Below, piece by piece: positions 54,703 to 63,446 of a stretch of 64,000 nucleotides of DNA (its first letter is position 1; each line of letters starts with the position of its first letter). The position numbers and the translations under genes were made by a program. This DNA comes from RHLJ01 sp965222205. Lineage in GTDB: Bacteria > Bacteroidota > Rhodothermia > Balneolales > Balneolaceae. Under the pieces are notes generated by a model. That model did no database searches. It was given only the letters and a program-made list of their open reading frames with translations, and was not told the DNA's origin. The stretch spans positions 558,001 through 622,000 of the forward strand of contig OZ244932.1 of NCBI GenBank assembly GCA_965222205.1, read 5' to 3'.

Positions 54703-56649
54703 ATGATAGTAATCATGGGGTTATATATGCGGTATTTTAAAGGTCTTGGGATATGCGTGTTTTTTCTTTTTATCGTGAGTAATCCTACTGTTTTAGCACA
54801 ACAAGAAATGTCTTTGGATAGCTTAAATCTAGGACTGAAAAATTCTGTCACAGAAGAAGATCAGTTTTTCTACCTGGAAGAAATCTATTTCTATTGGCTA
54901 AATAATAGTTATGATTCAGCTGAGGTTTATGCAGGGAGGTATCTTCAATTAGCGATTGATATAGGTGATCGTAAAAACGAATCTATTGCTTTGAATTACA
55001 TGGGAATAGTGTACGATTACCGGGAAGATGTACCAACGGCAAGTAGCTATTATAATCGAGCCTTAGAGATTCGTAAAAATTTAGGAGACAAAAAGTTAAT
55101 TGGAAATAGTTTAAGCAATTTGGGCGCTCTGTATTATCATGCTGGGGATTATGAAAAGGCTTCTGATTATTATTTCAAAGCGATTGAAATACGGGAAGAA
55201 ATACAGGATTCATCAGGATTAAGTCAAAGTTATAATAATCTTGGAATTCTTTTACGGAATCAGGAAGAGTATGAACAAGCCTTGGATTATTATATGAAAT
55301 CAGCCGATCTCAAAAGAAAAATTGGCAGAGAGTATTCAGCAATGTATACGATGTTGAATATGGGAAGTCTGTACATTTTTATGAAAGAATATGAAAATGC
55401 AATTTCCATTTCCAAAGAAGCACTTGTTATTGCCAGTAAATATCAGGATAAAAGCTCAGTTGCTGCATTAAAACTTAATATTGGATCAGCAAATACATCT
55501 CTTACAAACTATAGAGAGGCTGAACAACAACTTCTTGAGGGGATCAAAATGCTTGAAGAAATCGGAGAGACTTCAATAGCATTTGAAGGATACACCATGC
55601 TGGTTACTAACTATATGGAAGAAGGAAAGATAGAAGAAGCAATCAATACTATTGAAATGCTTAAAAAAAATCTTGGAACAGTAGAGCCTAATCGGTTGCA
55701 AGAATTTTATGGTATTGCGTCTCAGGTATATTTGTTAAACAACGACTATAAGCGATCATTAGAAATGAAAACATTGGAATCTGAAATTAAAGACTCGTTA
55801 TTTGATGCTGGCTCAAAGGAATTATTGTTAGAACTTGAAACCAAATACGAGCTAAGTGAAAAGGAAAAAGAACTGGCTTTATTGAATTCGGAAAATAATC
55901 TAAAAGAGCTTGAGCTAAGCCGTTCAAATATTATCAGAAATTTCAGCCTTTTTGTAGCATTATTATTAATTGTTGTTCTGTTTTATGGAGCCAGAAATGC
56001 GAGAATACGGGACCGGTTGAATAAGAAATTAGCTGCAAGCTTAAATGAAAAAGAATTGTTGATGAAGGAAATACATCACCGTGTTAAAAACAATCTTCAG
56101 ATTATTTCAAGTCTGCTAAACATTCAAAGCAGGAAATCACAAAATGAATCTGCTTCAACGGCTTTACAAGAAAGTAAAAACCGGGTACAGTCAATGGCTC
56201 TTATTCATCAAAGTTTATATCAAAAAGAAAACATTACAAGTGTACAGATAAAGGATTATATAGAGCAGCTTTTAGAGACTTTAATGAACTCCTTTGGAAT
56301 TGATAATATGGTGGAGTTGAAAACAAATATCCAGGATATAGAGCTAGATGTTGATACTACTATTCCATTGGGACTTATAATTAACGAACTAGTTACTAAT
56401 GCTGTTAAATATGCCTTTGCAGAAAAGGGTGGAAAGCTTACCGTTTCTCTTAATGAATTTGAAGATATATTACGTTTGGAGGTTGCAGATAATGGGAAAG
56501 GAACTCAAAATGTCAGTTTAAAAAATGAATCTTTTGGAATGAGTATGGTTGAAACTCTATCCCAAAAATTGAAAGGAGAGTTAAGTGTTAATTCCGATTC
56601 CGGAACCAGTATACGACTTGATATTAAAGAGTATAAAAGAGCATCATGA
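54703..56649 (+). CDS. TPR sensor histidine kinase (HisKA_2 type)
   Basis: This protein of 648 residues has an N-terminal signal, a chain of TPR repeats (about residues 60-370; motifs such as LGALYYHAGDYEKASDYYFKA and YNNLGILLRNQEEYEQALDY, given here in parts), a coiled linker, one membrane helix (about 409-430) and a cytoplasmic kinase. The His pair 458-459 lies in KEIHHRVKNNLQIISSLL, the hallmark of the HisKA_2 class. The ATPase motifs INELVTNAVKYAF and VADNGKG follow. The TPRs lie outside the membrane, so they probably sense an envelope partner. The start could be the later ATG at 54727. The stop overlaps the regulator start by 4 bp. Confidence 0.9.
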   Translation: MIVIMGLYMRYFKGLGICVFFLFIVSNPTVLAQQEMSLDSLNLGLKNSVTEEDQFFYLEEIYFYWLNNSYDSAEVYAGRYLQLAIDIGDRKNESIALNYMGIVYDYREDVPTASSYYNRALEIRKNLGDKKLIGNSLSNLGALYYHAGDYEKASDYYFKAIEIREEIQDSSGLSQSYNNLGILLRNQEEYEQALDYYMKSADLKRKIGREYSAMYTMLNMGSLYIFMKEYENAISISKEALVIASKYQDKSSVAALKLNIGSANTSLTNYREAEQQLLEGIKMLEEIGETSIAFEGYTMLVTNYMEEGKIEEAINTIEMLKKNLGTVEPNRLQEFYGIASQVYLLNNDYKRSLEMKTLESEIKDSLFDAGSKELLLELETKYELSEKEKELALLNSENNLKELELSRSNIIRNFSLFVALLLIVVLFYGARNARIRDRLNKKLAASLNEKELLMKEIHHRVKNNLQIISSLLNIQSRKSQNESASTALQESKNRVQSMALIHQSLYQKENITSVQIKDYIEQLLETLMNSFGIDNMVELKTNIQDIELDVDTTIPLGLIINELVTNAVKYAFAEKGGKLTVSLNEFEDILRLEVADNGKGTQNVSLKNESFGMSMVETLSQKLKGELSVNSDSGTSIRLDIKEYKRAS

Positions 56650-57356
56650 GTAAAACCCGATTATTTGTTGTTGAAGACGAACCTCTTATCCGTGAAGATC
56701 TGGTTGCTACTTTAGAGGAGTTGGATTATCTGGTTGTTGGGGAAGCAGGATCAGCAGATAAAGCATTGTTAGATATATCAAAAACCGAAATTGATCTCCT
56801 GCTTCTGGACATCTTTCTTGAGGGAGCACAGGATGGAATCGACATCGCACATCAGATAAATACGAAGTACAAAATCCCTTTTATATTCATTACCGCATTT
56901 TATGACGAACAGACATTAGAAAGAGCAAAGGGAACAAACCCTGCCGGATATATTGTAAAACCCTGGGACGAGCATAACCTGAAAGCAAATATTGAGATAG
57001 CCCTTGCAAAAAGAGAAAAAGAGTATCAGGAAAACCGATCGTCAGAAGAGCCTCTTTTTGTAAAACATGATGGAGCAATGATCTCTGTAAAACCAAAAGA
57101 GATACTATATGCCGAGAGTTACGATAACTATACTTTCATATACACTCAGAATCAGAAGTTTCTAATTAGTCAGACGTTAAAAAGTATCGAAGAAAAGCTA
57201 AAACTTTCAGGATTTGTTCGGGTTCATAAATCCTGGCTTATAAATATTCTTTGTATAGATTCGATTGTTCAGGGACAAGTTCATATACAATCTAAAGAGA
57301 TACCTTTGGGGAGGGCATATAAAGGAAATTTATTCGATCAAATTCAGATGCTTTAA
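56646..57356 (+). CDS. LytTR-family response regulator
   Basis: This protein of 236 residues is a receiver plus a LytTR DNA-binding domain. Asp11/Glu12, the phosphoacceptor Asp55 (LLLLDIFLEG), FITAFYDE and the Lys of YIVKPWDE form the receiver site. The LytTR half (about residues 135-236) shows SVKPKEILYAESYDNYTFIY, GFVRVHKSWLINI and a closing IPLGRAYKG. It is the cognate regulator of the TPR kinase. Genes downstream (the FG-GAP protein and the small PID-CTERM protein) start 115 bp later and are likely targets. Confidence 0.93.
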   Translation: MSKTRLFVVEDEPLIREDLVATLEELDYLVVGEAGSADKALLDISKTEIDLLLLDIFLEGAQDGIDIAHQINTKYKIPFIFITAFYDEQTLERAKGTNPAGYIVKPWDEHNLKANIEIALAKREKEYQENRSSEEPLFVKHDGAMISVKPKEILYAESYDNYTFIYTQNQKFLISQTLKSIEEKLKLSGFVRVHKSWLINILCIDSIVQGQVHIQSKEIPLGRAYKGNLFDQIQML

Positions 57357-57470
57357 CATTTACCTTTCTTTTTCTGTTGTTTGCTAAGAATTCCCGTCGT
57401 TCACTAAATATCAGGACATAAACAATCTAAGTTGTATTTCTTAATGCCGTAGAACCAAAATTTCGGTGTT

Positions 57471-60400
57471 ATGAAAGTTTTAAAAATACATGTTTGTTTA
57501 GGGGTGCTTTTAGCTGTTCTTAGTTATAACACATTCGCTCAAGCTGTCTCTCCTATTGATTTTTCAAGTTCAACCATCTCTAGTGCTGAAAATGGAGCAA
57601 CAGATGTTTTCGCAATTGATCTTGATGAAGATGGGGATGTAGATATTCTTTCTTCTTCTTATCTGGATGATACCATTGCCTGGTACGAGAATGATGGAAG
57701 TGGAGGCTTTACTCAACATAATATTAATACATCGGTAAATGGCGCAAGTAGTGTGTATGCTATTGATGTTGATGGCGATGATGATCTCGATGTAGTTTCT
57801 GTGGCCTTTTCAGATGATGCCGTTTATTGGTTTGAAAATGATGGCTCAGAAAGTTTTACCAGGCATACGCTAACTTCAACTATAGATGGACCAAGACACG
57901 CTTTCCCTGCAGATATTGACGACGATGATGACGTGGACATAATCGTTGCCTCTTCAAGCGATGGAAATATTACATTATATGAAAACAATGGATCTGAAAG
58001 TTTTACTGAGACAACCATACTAAGCTCTATGTCTGGTGTTACCAATGTTTTTGTAAAAGATCTGGATGATGATGATGATATAGATGTTATATATGCAGCA
58101 GACGTAGCCGATGAGTTTGGTTGGCTCGAAAATGATGGCTCAGAATCATTTACTAAACATACAATCGGATCATCTTTAGATGGAGTAAAAGCTGTTTTTG
58201 TAGAAGATATCAATGATGATTCTTACTCAGATATTGCGGTAGCAATCTACAACACAGATGAAATTGCTTGGTATGAAAACGATGGATCAGAAAGCTTTAC
58301 AAAGCATTCTCTTTCAACTTCTGAAGATGGAGCAAATGATGTTTTTGCTGTCGATTTAGATTATGACGGCGATATTGATTTGGTATCTGCCTCAAATAAT
58401 GATGACAGTATAACGTGGTATGAAAACGATGGTTCAGAATCTTTTACAACACATAGTATCACAACTACAGTAAATGGAGCAAGAACTGTTTTTGCGGCAG
58501 ATATAGGTAGTGGTTTTGGGCTCGATATTTTATCTGCTTCCTTCTTTGACGATACCATCAAATTATTTGAGAATTCAACAACTCAATCACGGTTCACAGA
58601 GATTTCACCTACATCTATATCTACAGGAGTATTTCCAAGTACATTAAAACCATTAGATTTTGACGGGGATGGAGATATAGATCTGGTTATAGGCGATGAT
58701 GTTTCCGATAGAATTATAATTGCAAAGAATGAGAATGGGGAAATCTCCTCAACAACTTCAGACACTATAAATATCAATCTGGAGCAATTGAATGATTTTG
58801 AAGTAGTTGATTTAGACAAAGATGGAGATACTGATTTAGTAGTATCAGATTGGTCTGCAAACAAGGTTCTATGGGTTCAAAATACAGGCAGTAGTTTTTC
58901 AATATCAACGTTAGCCTCCAATGTGTCAGAATCCGGAAAATTAGCAGTTGGCGATATCGACTCGGATGGGGATATAGATATTTTGGTTTCTGAAGACAAT
59001 GAATCTCAAACCCTCTATTTACAAAATAACGGGAGTCAATCGTTTGCAGAAAGTGTAATTAATGCGGCCACTTCTTTAAGATTAGAAATTATAGACTTCG
59101 ATCTGGATGGAGATCAAGATGTGGTATTTGTAGACTTGACCAGGAATATCAAAATATTAGAAAACAATGGAGCAGGTGTATTTACCAATCGAACTATTTA
59201 CGAAGGCTTTGTGAGAGAATTTAGCATTACTGATGTTGACAGAGATGGTGATTTAGATATAGTACAAGTAGGCTCCAATAGTGGAACCTCTAAAGTTGAT
59301 CTGGTAGGTTGGGTTGAAAATAACGGTGGATTTAGTTTTACCAATCATGACATTAGCACGAGCTTAGATGGTCCATATTTTGTTGATACAGGTGATTTTG
59401 ATACAGATGGCGATGTAGATATTGCTATGATTTCAATTTTAGATGATAGAGTAAACCTATTTTTAAATAATGGAAGTGAAAGCTTTACATATGAATATTT
59501 AAGCTTTGGCACTCCGATTACAATCGGGACTACTGGTTCAGTATTCTTTTCAGATATAAATAATGACGGACGACTTGATATTCTAACCACTACAAAAGTA
59601 AGTGGATCAAATGATATCAAAGTATTTATTAATCCACTCCATAAGCTCTCATTCCCAAACTTCTCAAAAACATCAATTTCATCTACTTCTACTTCTGCAG
59701 TTGAAACAATTGACATAGATTCTGATGGCGATCAGGATATTGTAAGTACCGGTGTCAATTTAATCCTGAATACTAATAATGGATCTGGTGGTTTTAGTCA
59801 ATCAACCCTTGCTTCAGGACTATCAACCACAAGAGATTTAGTACCCATAGATATGGACGGCGATGGAGATATCGATATCATAACGGCAGAATTTAGCGGT
59901 GATGAAATAAGTTGGTACGAGAATGATGGTTCAGAATCATTTGCTGACAATGATATAACAACTTCAGTTGACGGGCCAATAGCTGTAGAAGTAGCTGACC
60001 TTGATCAAGATGGAGATATGGATGTTATAGCAGCAATCGATAATGACGCAGAGTTTGTATGGTACGAGAACGATAGCTCTGAAAGTTTTACCAAGAATCT
60101 TATTTCAAGTAGCTATAGCGATCCTTCTGATCTTAAAATAATAGATATGGATAATGACGGGGATTTAGATATCGTCGGATCTTCTAAAGCAGGTCATGAT
60201 TTAATTTGGTTTGAGAATGATGGTTCAGAATCATTTACGGCATTTGATGTAGATGATAACTTATCCAATGCAAGTACAGTAAATGTCGCTGATATCGACA
60301 AAGATGGAGATGTTGATATCATTGCTAATGGCTCAAGTGAAATAAACATGTACTTGAATAATGGTTCTCAATCTTTTTCAGAGACAAATATAAATTCTAT

Positions 60401-62045
60401 ATCAATTCTAGGCGAGACCAAGTTAGAGGATGTTGACTTAGATGGAGATATTGATATCCTTTTTTTAAATGCAGGATTACAAAAAATAGGTTGGCTCGAA
60501 AATGATGGGGCAGAAAATTTTACCGAGCATATAGTTGGCAGTAGTCTTTCTCAATTGGTAAGAGGATTTGGAATTGCAGACTTAAATGGCAACGGGAAAT
60601 TAGACTTTATCTCCGGGGCAGAAGGTCTGTCCGCTGATATTTCCTGGTTTGAAAATACCACTTATACCAATCAGGTAACATTAGGTGGTAAAGAAGGAGC
60701 TCAATGGCGTTTGATATCACTTCCGAAATCAAGTGCTAAATTATCTGATATATCGAGCTTCATTAACCTACAAGGTATTGCAGATGGTGATAACACAAGC
60801 AGCGATGCTAATATATTTACCTACGATAATTCTGGAGCCTGGGAAGAACCAAGCTCCGTAAATGATGCAATGGTTGATGGCTACGGATTTGCTGTATATA
60901 CGTTTGACAGTATTGCCGATTCATTAGATATCCGAGGGAATGAACCTGCTACTGATGTTTCAGTAAGTCTAAATAAGTCAACATTAGAATCAGGTAGCTA
61001 CTACACGTTAGTTGGCAACCCGTATTATTCAAATTATGATTTGAACTCACTCACTGTAAACAGTGGTAATCTACAAGATAACGTGAGCTTCTGGGATGCA
61101 AGTGGGCAAACCTATCAAGTAAAAGATCGGACTTCTAATTATATAATTAGTCCCTATCAGGGCTTTTGGGTGGGTATAACCAATGGCAACTCAGCAACAA
61201 CACTGACCATCCCCAAATCCGGGAAAACTGACTCCGATACCTCTGGTACCTGGTTAAGAAAACCAAACGGTTTTACAGGGGATTTAGAATTTAGTTTACA
61301 GACAGAAAGCGGTTACAGAGATGATGCGATAAGACTGGCAGTTCGAGATTATGCTACTCAAGGATGGGATCGGGCAGATGCAGGGAAATTGAAGTCATTA
61401 TCTAGCACTTTTGTTAGCCTGGCATTTGTAAGCACATTGGGTAATGACACTATATTAAAATCCGTGGAGTCACTTCCTGAAATTCTGGATGCTCCGGTTA
61501 TGATACCAATGGATTTAATAAGTCTTGATGTTGAAGGAAGTGCTACTCTATCATGGAAATTTATAGAATCACTCCCTGCCGATTGGGAACTGGTATTTAA
61601 AGATTCTAAGACCGGGCAATCTATCGATATGAGAGAGTACTCTGAGTACCATTTAGAGCTATCCGGGTTTTTAGAAAAGGATACTGATAGTGCACTAAAA
61701 GTGAATCATTCGAGTTCGCCGCGATTTAATATTGTGATTACTGAAGGTCAGTCAGTTTCTAATGAGCGAGAAGAGTTACCTGGTAAATTTTCACTATCTC
61801 AGAACTATCCAAACCCATTTAATCCATCAACAACAATAAAATATGCTCTATCAGAGCCTGGAAATGTAAAGCTATCGATCTTTAATTTATTGGGACAGCA
61901 GATTCGCACATTAGTAGATGAACAAAAGCCAGCTGGTAATTATGAGATCCGGTTTAATGCAAGCTCTTTAACAAGCGGTGTGTACTTTTACAAGATGGAG
62001 ATCGCAAACTTTACATCGATCAAAAAAATGACATTAATTAAATAA
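57471..62045 (+). CDS. Giant secreted FG-GAP/VCBS propeller protein with type IX sorting domain
   Basis: This protein of 1524 residues begins with a signal peptide (ending NTFAQ) and then repeated units of the type DxDxDGDxDIL...WYENDGSESFT. The ENDG motif recurs at residues 73, 122, 171, 220, 269, 318 and 367, exactly 49 apart, and again at 817, 866 and 915. These are FG-GAP/VCBS blades with a calcium loop each. About 21 blades (residues 25-1065) would make three seven-bladed propellers, as an inference. A beta-rich region (about 1070-1430) and a type A sorting domain (SLSQNYPNPFNPSTTIKY ... KKMTLIK) end the protein. It should be exported through the type IX system. The cell-surface role, for instance adhesion or sensing, is not proven. 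Confidence 0.9.
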   Translation: MKVLKIHVCLGVLLAVLSYNTFAQAVSPIDFSSSTISSAENGATDVFAIDLDEDGDVDILSSSYLDDTIAWYENDGSGGFTQHNINTSVNGASSVYAIDVDGDDDLDVVSVAFSDDAVYWFENDGSESFTRHTLTSTIDGPRHAFPADIDDDDDVDIIVASSSDGNITLYENNGSESFTETTILSSMSGVTNVFVKDLDDDDDIDVIYAADVADEFGWLENDGSESFTKHTIGSSLDGVKAVFVEDINDDSYSDIAVAIYNTDEIAWYENDGSESFTKHSLSTSEDGANDVFAVDLDYDGDIDLVSASNNDDSITWYENDGSESFTTHSITTTVNGARTVFAADIGSGFGLDILSASFFDDTIKLFENSTTQSRFTEISPTSISTGVFPSTLKPLDFDGDGDIDLVIGDDVSDRIIIAKNENGEISSTTSDTININLEQLNDFEVVDLDKDGDTDLVVSDWSANKVLWVQNTGSSFSISTLASNVSESGKLAVGDIDSDGDIDILVSEDNESQTLYLQNNGSQSFAESVINAATSLRLEIIDFDLDGDQDVVFVDLTRNIKILENNGAGVFTNRTIYEGFVREFSITDVDRDGDLDIVQVGSNSGTSKVDLVGWVENNGGFSFTNHDISTSLDGPYFVDTGDFDTDGDVDIAMISILDDRVNLFLNNGSESFTYEYLSFGTPITIGTTGSVFFSDINNDGRLDILTTTKVSGSNDIKVFINPLHKLSFPNFSKTSISSTSTSAVETIDIDSDGDQDIVSTGVNLILNTNNGSGGFSQSTLASGLSTTRDLVPIDMDGDGDIDIITAEFSGDEISWYENDGSESFADNDITTSVDGPIAVEVADLDQDGDMDVIAAIDNDAEFVWYENDSSESFTKNLISSSYSDPSDLKIIDMDNDGDLDIVGSSKAGHDLIWFENDGSESFTAFDVDDNLSNASTVNVADIDKDGDVDIIANGSSEINMYLNNGSQSFSETNINSISILGETKLEDVDLDGDIDILFLNAGLQKIGWLENDGAENFTEHIVGSSLSQLVRGFGIADLNGNGKLDFISGAEGLSADISWFENTTYTNQVTLGGKEGAQWRLISLPKSSAKLSDISSFINLQGIADGDNTSSDANIFTYDNSGAWEEPSSVNDAMVDGYGFAVYTFDSIADSLDIRGNEPATDVSVSLNKSTLESGSYYTLVGNPYYSNYDLNSLTVNSGNLQDNVSFWDASGQTYQVKDRTSNYIISPYQGFWVGITNGNSATTLTIPKSGKTDSDTSGTWLRKPNGFTGDLEFSLQTESGYRDDAIRLAVRDYATQGWDRADAGKLKSLSSTFVSLAFVSTLGNDTILKSVESLPEILDAPVMIPMDLISLDVEGSATLSWKFIESLPADWELVFKDSKTGQSIDMREYSEYHLELSGFLEKDTDSALKVNHSSSPRFNIVITEGQSVSNEREELPGKFSLSQNYPNPFNPSTTIKYALSEPGNVKLSIFNLLGQQIRTLVDEQKPAGNYEIRFNASSLTSGVYFYKMEIANFTSIKKMTLIK

Positions 62046-62059
62046 AGAGGTATGTACCA

Positions 62060-62251
62060 ATGAAATTAATAATCTTATCTCTAGCTATTACAATTATACT
62101 TTTTCTGAGCGAAATAATAGTAGCTCAACCAAGTTTGCCAGGAGCTCCTAGTGAAGCACCAATCGACGGAGGACTTGGTTTACTTGCAGCTGCAGGAGGC
62201 GCTTATGCTTATAAAAAGCTAAAGAAAAAAAGGCAAGAAGAAGAAACCTAA
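62060..62251 (+). CDS. Small PID-CTERM-like sorting-signal protein
   Basis: This protein of 63 residues has a signal peptide (IILSLAITIILFLSEIIVAQ), a short Pro-rich spacer and the tail APIDGGLGLLAAAGGAYAY followed by a basic cluster (KKLKKKRQ). This pattern of PID, a Gly/Ala-rich hydrophobic segment and basic residues matches the PID-CTERM sorting domain found on small Bacteroidota proteins. Almost nothing remains as cargo. It lies 14 bp after the giant propeller protein and has a terminator behind it, so the two are probably on one transcript. It may be a surface anchor or a helper of the large protein. Confidence 0.75.
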   Translation: MKLIILSLAITIILFLSEIIVAQPSLPGAPSEAPIDGGLGLLAAAGGAYAYKKLKKKRQEEET

Positions 62252-62275
62252 GAGATTAATTGTATTAACATGTCC

Positions 62276-62309
62276 AAAACTGAAGCGGTGACAGTGCTTC
62301 GGTTTTTTT
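62276..62309 (+). terminator. Terminator of the propeller/PID-CTERM transcript
   Basis: AAAACTGAAGC pairs with GCTTCGGTTTT (one G-U pair), loop GGTGACAGT, followed by TTTTTTT. It starts 25 bp after the small gene. Confidence 0.88.
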
Positions 62310-62536
62310 ACTGCTATATAACAGTAAAAAACAAAGCTCATCACTATTCCTGTTGTAGTTCTTCTATCTCAATTTACTTTTTATACTATCAATAAGTTGA
62401 TAAATAGAAATTAAAGTCTTGAAAACTATTTGATCCAGCCTGATAGTCTGCGAACAAAAAAAATAAATCATTCACTTCAATTGTTGAGCACTTCAATTCA
62501 ACAATTAAGGACTCTAAAGGATCAGGGAATACATAA

Positions 62537-63004
62537 ATGAAAGATAAATTACATTCTTTCCCACATTGTATTTCTAACTTTAAAATCAGAATGATGCGGC
62601 TATTTTTTGCTTTTATCGGGGCTTTAGTTTTAATGTTTTCTCTTGGAGGAATCTGGAATGCTGTGCTAATGCAGGATTTCTATTTAGCGTACTCACCAAT
62701 TAATATTCTTCCACCAGAAGATTTCTCAATTGCCTCTATTGCATTAGGATATGTAGTTCTAACAGCAATAATGACGTTGATAGTTGTCCAAAATTTTAAT
62801 GAAAATCCAAAATTCGTTGGCGGTTTTATGTATGGGGGCACATTCGGGTTGGCTGCTACTTTACCATTGTATTTAATACTATATGGCAGATGGGAGATAT
62901 CACTTGCTTATATATTAGTTGATTCTGCATGGCACGTTTTTGAACAAGGTCTTGGAGGTGCGTTACTTTGCTGGTTGTACTATCGGGGTGCTAAGAATGA
63001 TTAA
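62537..63004 (+). CDS. Small multi-pass membrane protein of unknown function
   Basis: I do not recognise a family. This protein of 155 residues has four likely helices (about residues 20-42, 65-88, 95-117, 120-145). The order GGFMYGGTFGLAATLPLYLILYGRWEISLAYILVDSAWHV is reminiscent of DUF1761/DUF2177-like membrane proteins, described here only as a resemblance. The start at 62537 has AGGGAATACATAA before it, and starts at later ATGs are possible. Its stop overlaps the start of the next gene by 8 bp, so the two form an operon. Confidence 0.6.
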   Translation: MKDKLHSFPHCISNFKIRMMRLFFAFIGALVLMFSLGGIWNAVLMQDFYLAYSPINILPPEDFSIASIALGYVVLTAIMTLIVVQNFNENPKFVGGFMYGGTFGLAATLPLYLILYGRWEISLAYILVDSAWHVFEQGLGGALLCWLYYRGAKND

Positions 63005-63446
63005 CTATAAAAATGCAGCACTAATCATCGGATTTATTCTTTGTTTGCCGTTAATTTTTACGGATCAAACTTACGCACAGTCAGGGCCTGATGAGCTAAA
63101 TACGTTCATTCCTGAAGACAATATTGAGAGGAACCTACAATTCATGTATTTGAATAAGCCGGTAAGAAAAGAGATGTTCGAAGAGCTTAATAGGAAAGAA
63201 AAGGATGTAATTCCCAGACATTTTAATTATCTCAAAATGTTGAGAGAGAAAGGAATCTTAATTCTGGCAGGTCCAAATCTTGATAACACTTTCGGAGTAG
63301 TGATTTTCTTTGCATCGTCTGAAGATGAGGCAAAAAATATAATGAATAATGACCCGGCCATTAGAGAAGAAATAATGACTGCCGAATTACATCCGTTCAG
63401 AGTATCCTTGATGTATGATTTTGAAAAGTATGGGGCAAAAAATTAA
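62997..63446 (+). CDS. Secreted YciI-like domain protein
   Basis: The start is the ATG at 62997; an earlier one would run through the previous gene. A signal peptide (ALIIGFILCLPLIFTDQTYAQ) precedes a YciI/YCII-like dimeric alpha-beta barrel: HFNYLKMLREKGILILAGPN, GVVIFFASSEDEAKNIMNND and a closing AELHPFRVSLM. YCII proteins are normally cytoplasmic and small; an exported form of 149 residues is less usual. It overlaps the preceding membrane protein by 8 bp and the convergent LytTR gene by 4 bp. Function is not known. Confidence 0.75.
   Translation: MINYKNAALIIGFILCLPLIFTDQTYAQSGPDELNTFIPEDNIERNLQFMYLNKPVRKEMFEELNRKEKDVIPRHFNYLKMLREKGILILAGPNLDNTFGVVIFFASSEDEAKNIMNNDPAIREEIMTAELHPFRVSLMYDFEKYGAKN

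Noticed and set aside
57600..60600. CRISPR-like or satellite DNA because of repeated words
   Set aside because: The 147-bp repeat encodes the 49-residue protein unit in frame and diverges between copies. There are no short identical repeats with unique spacers.
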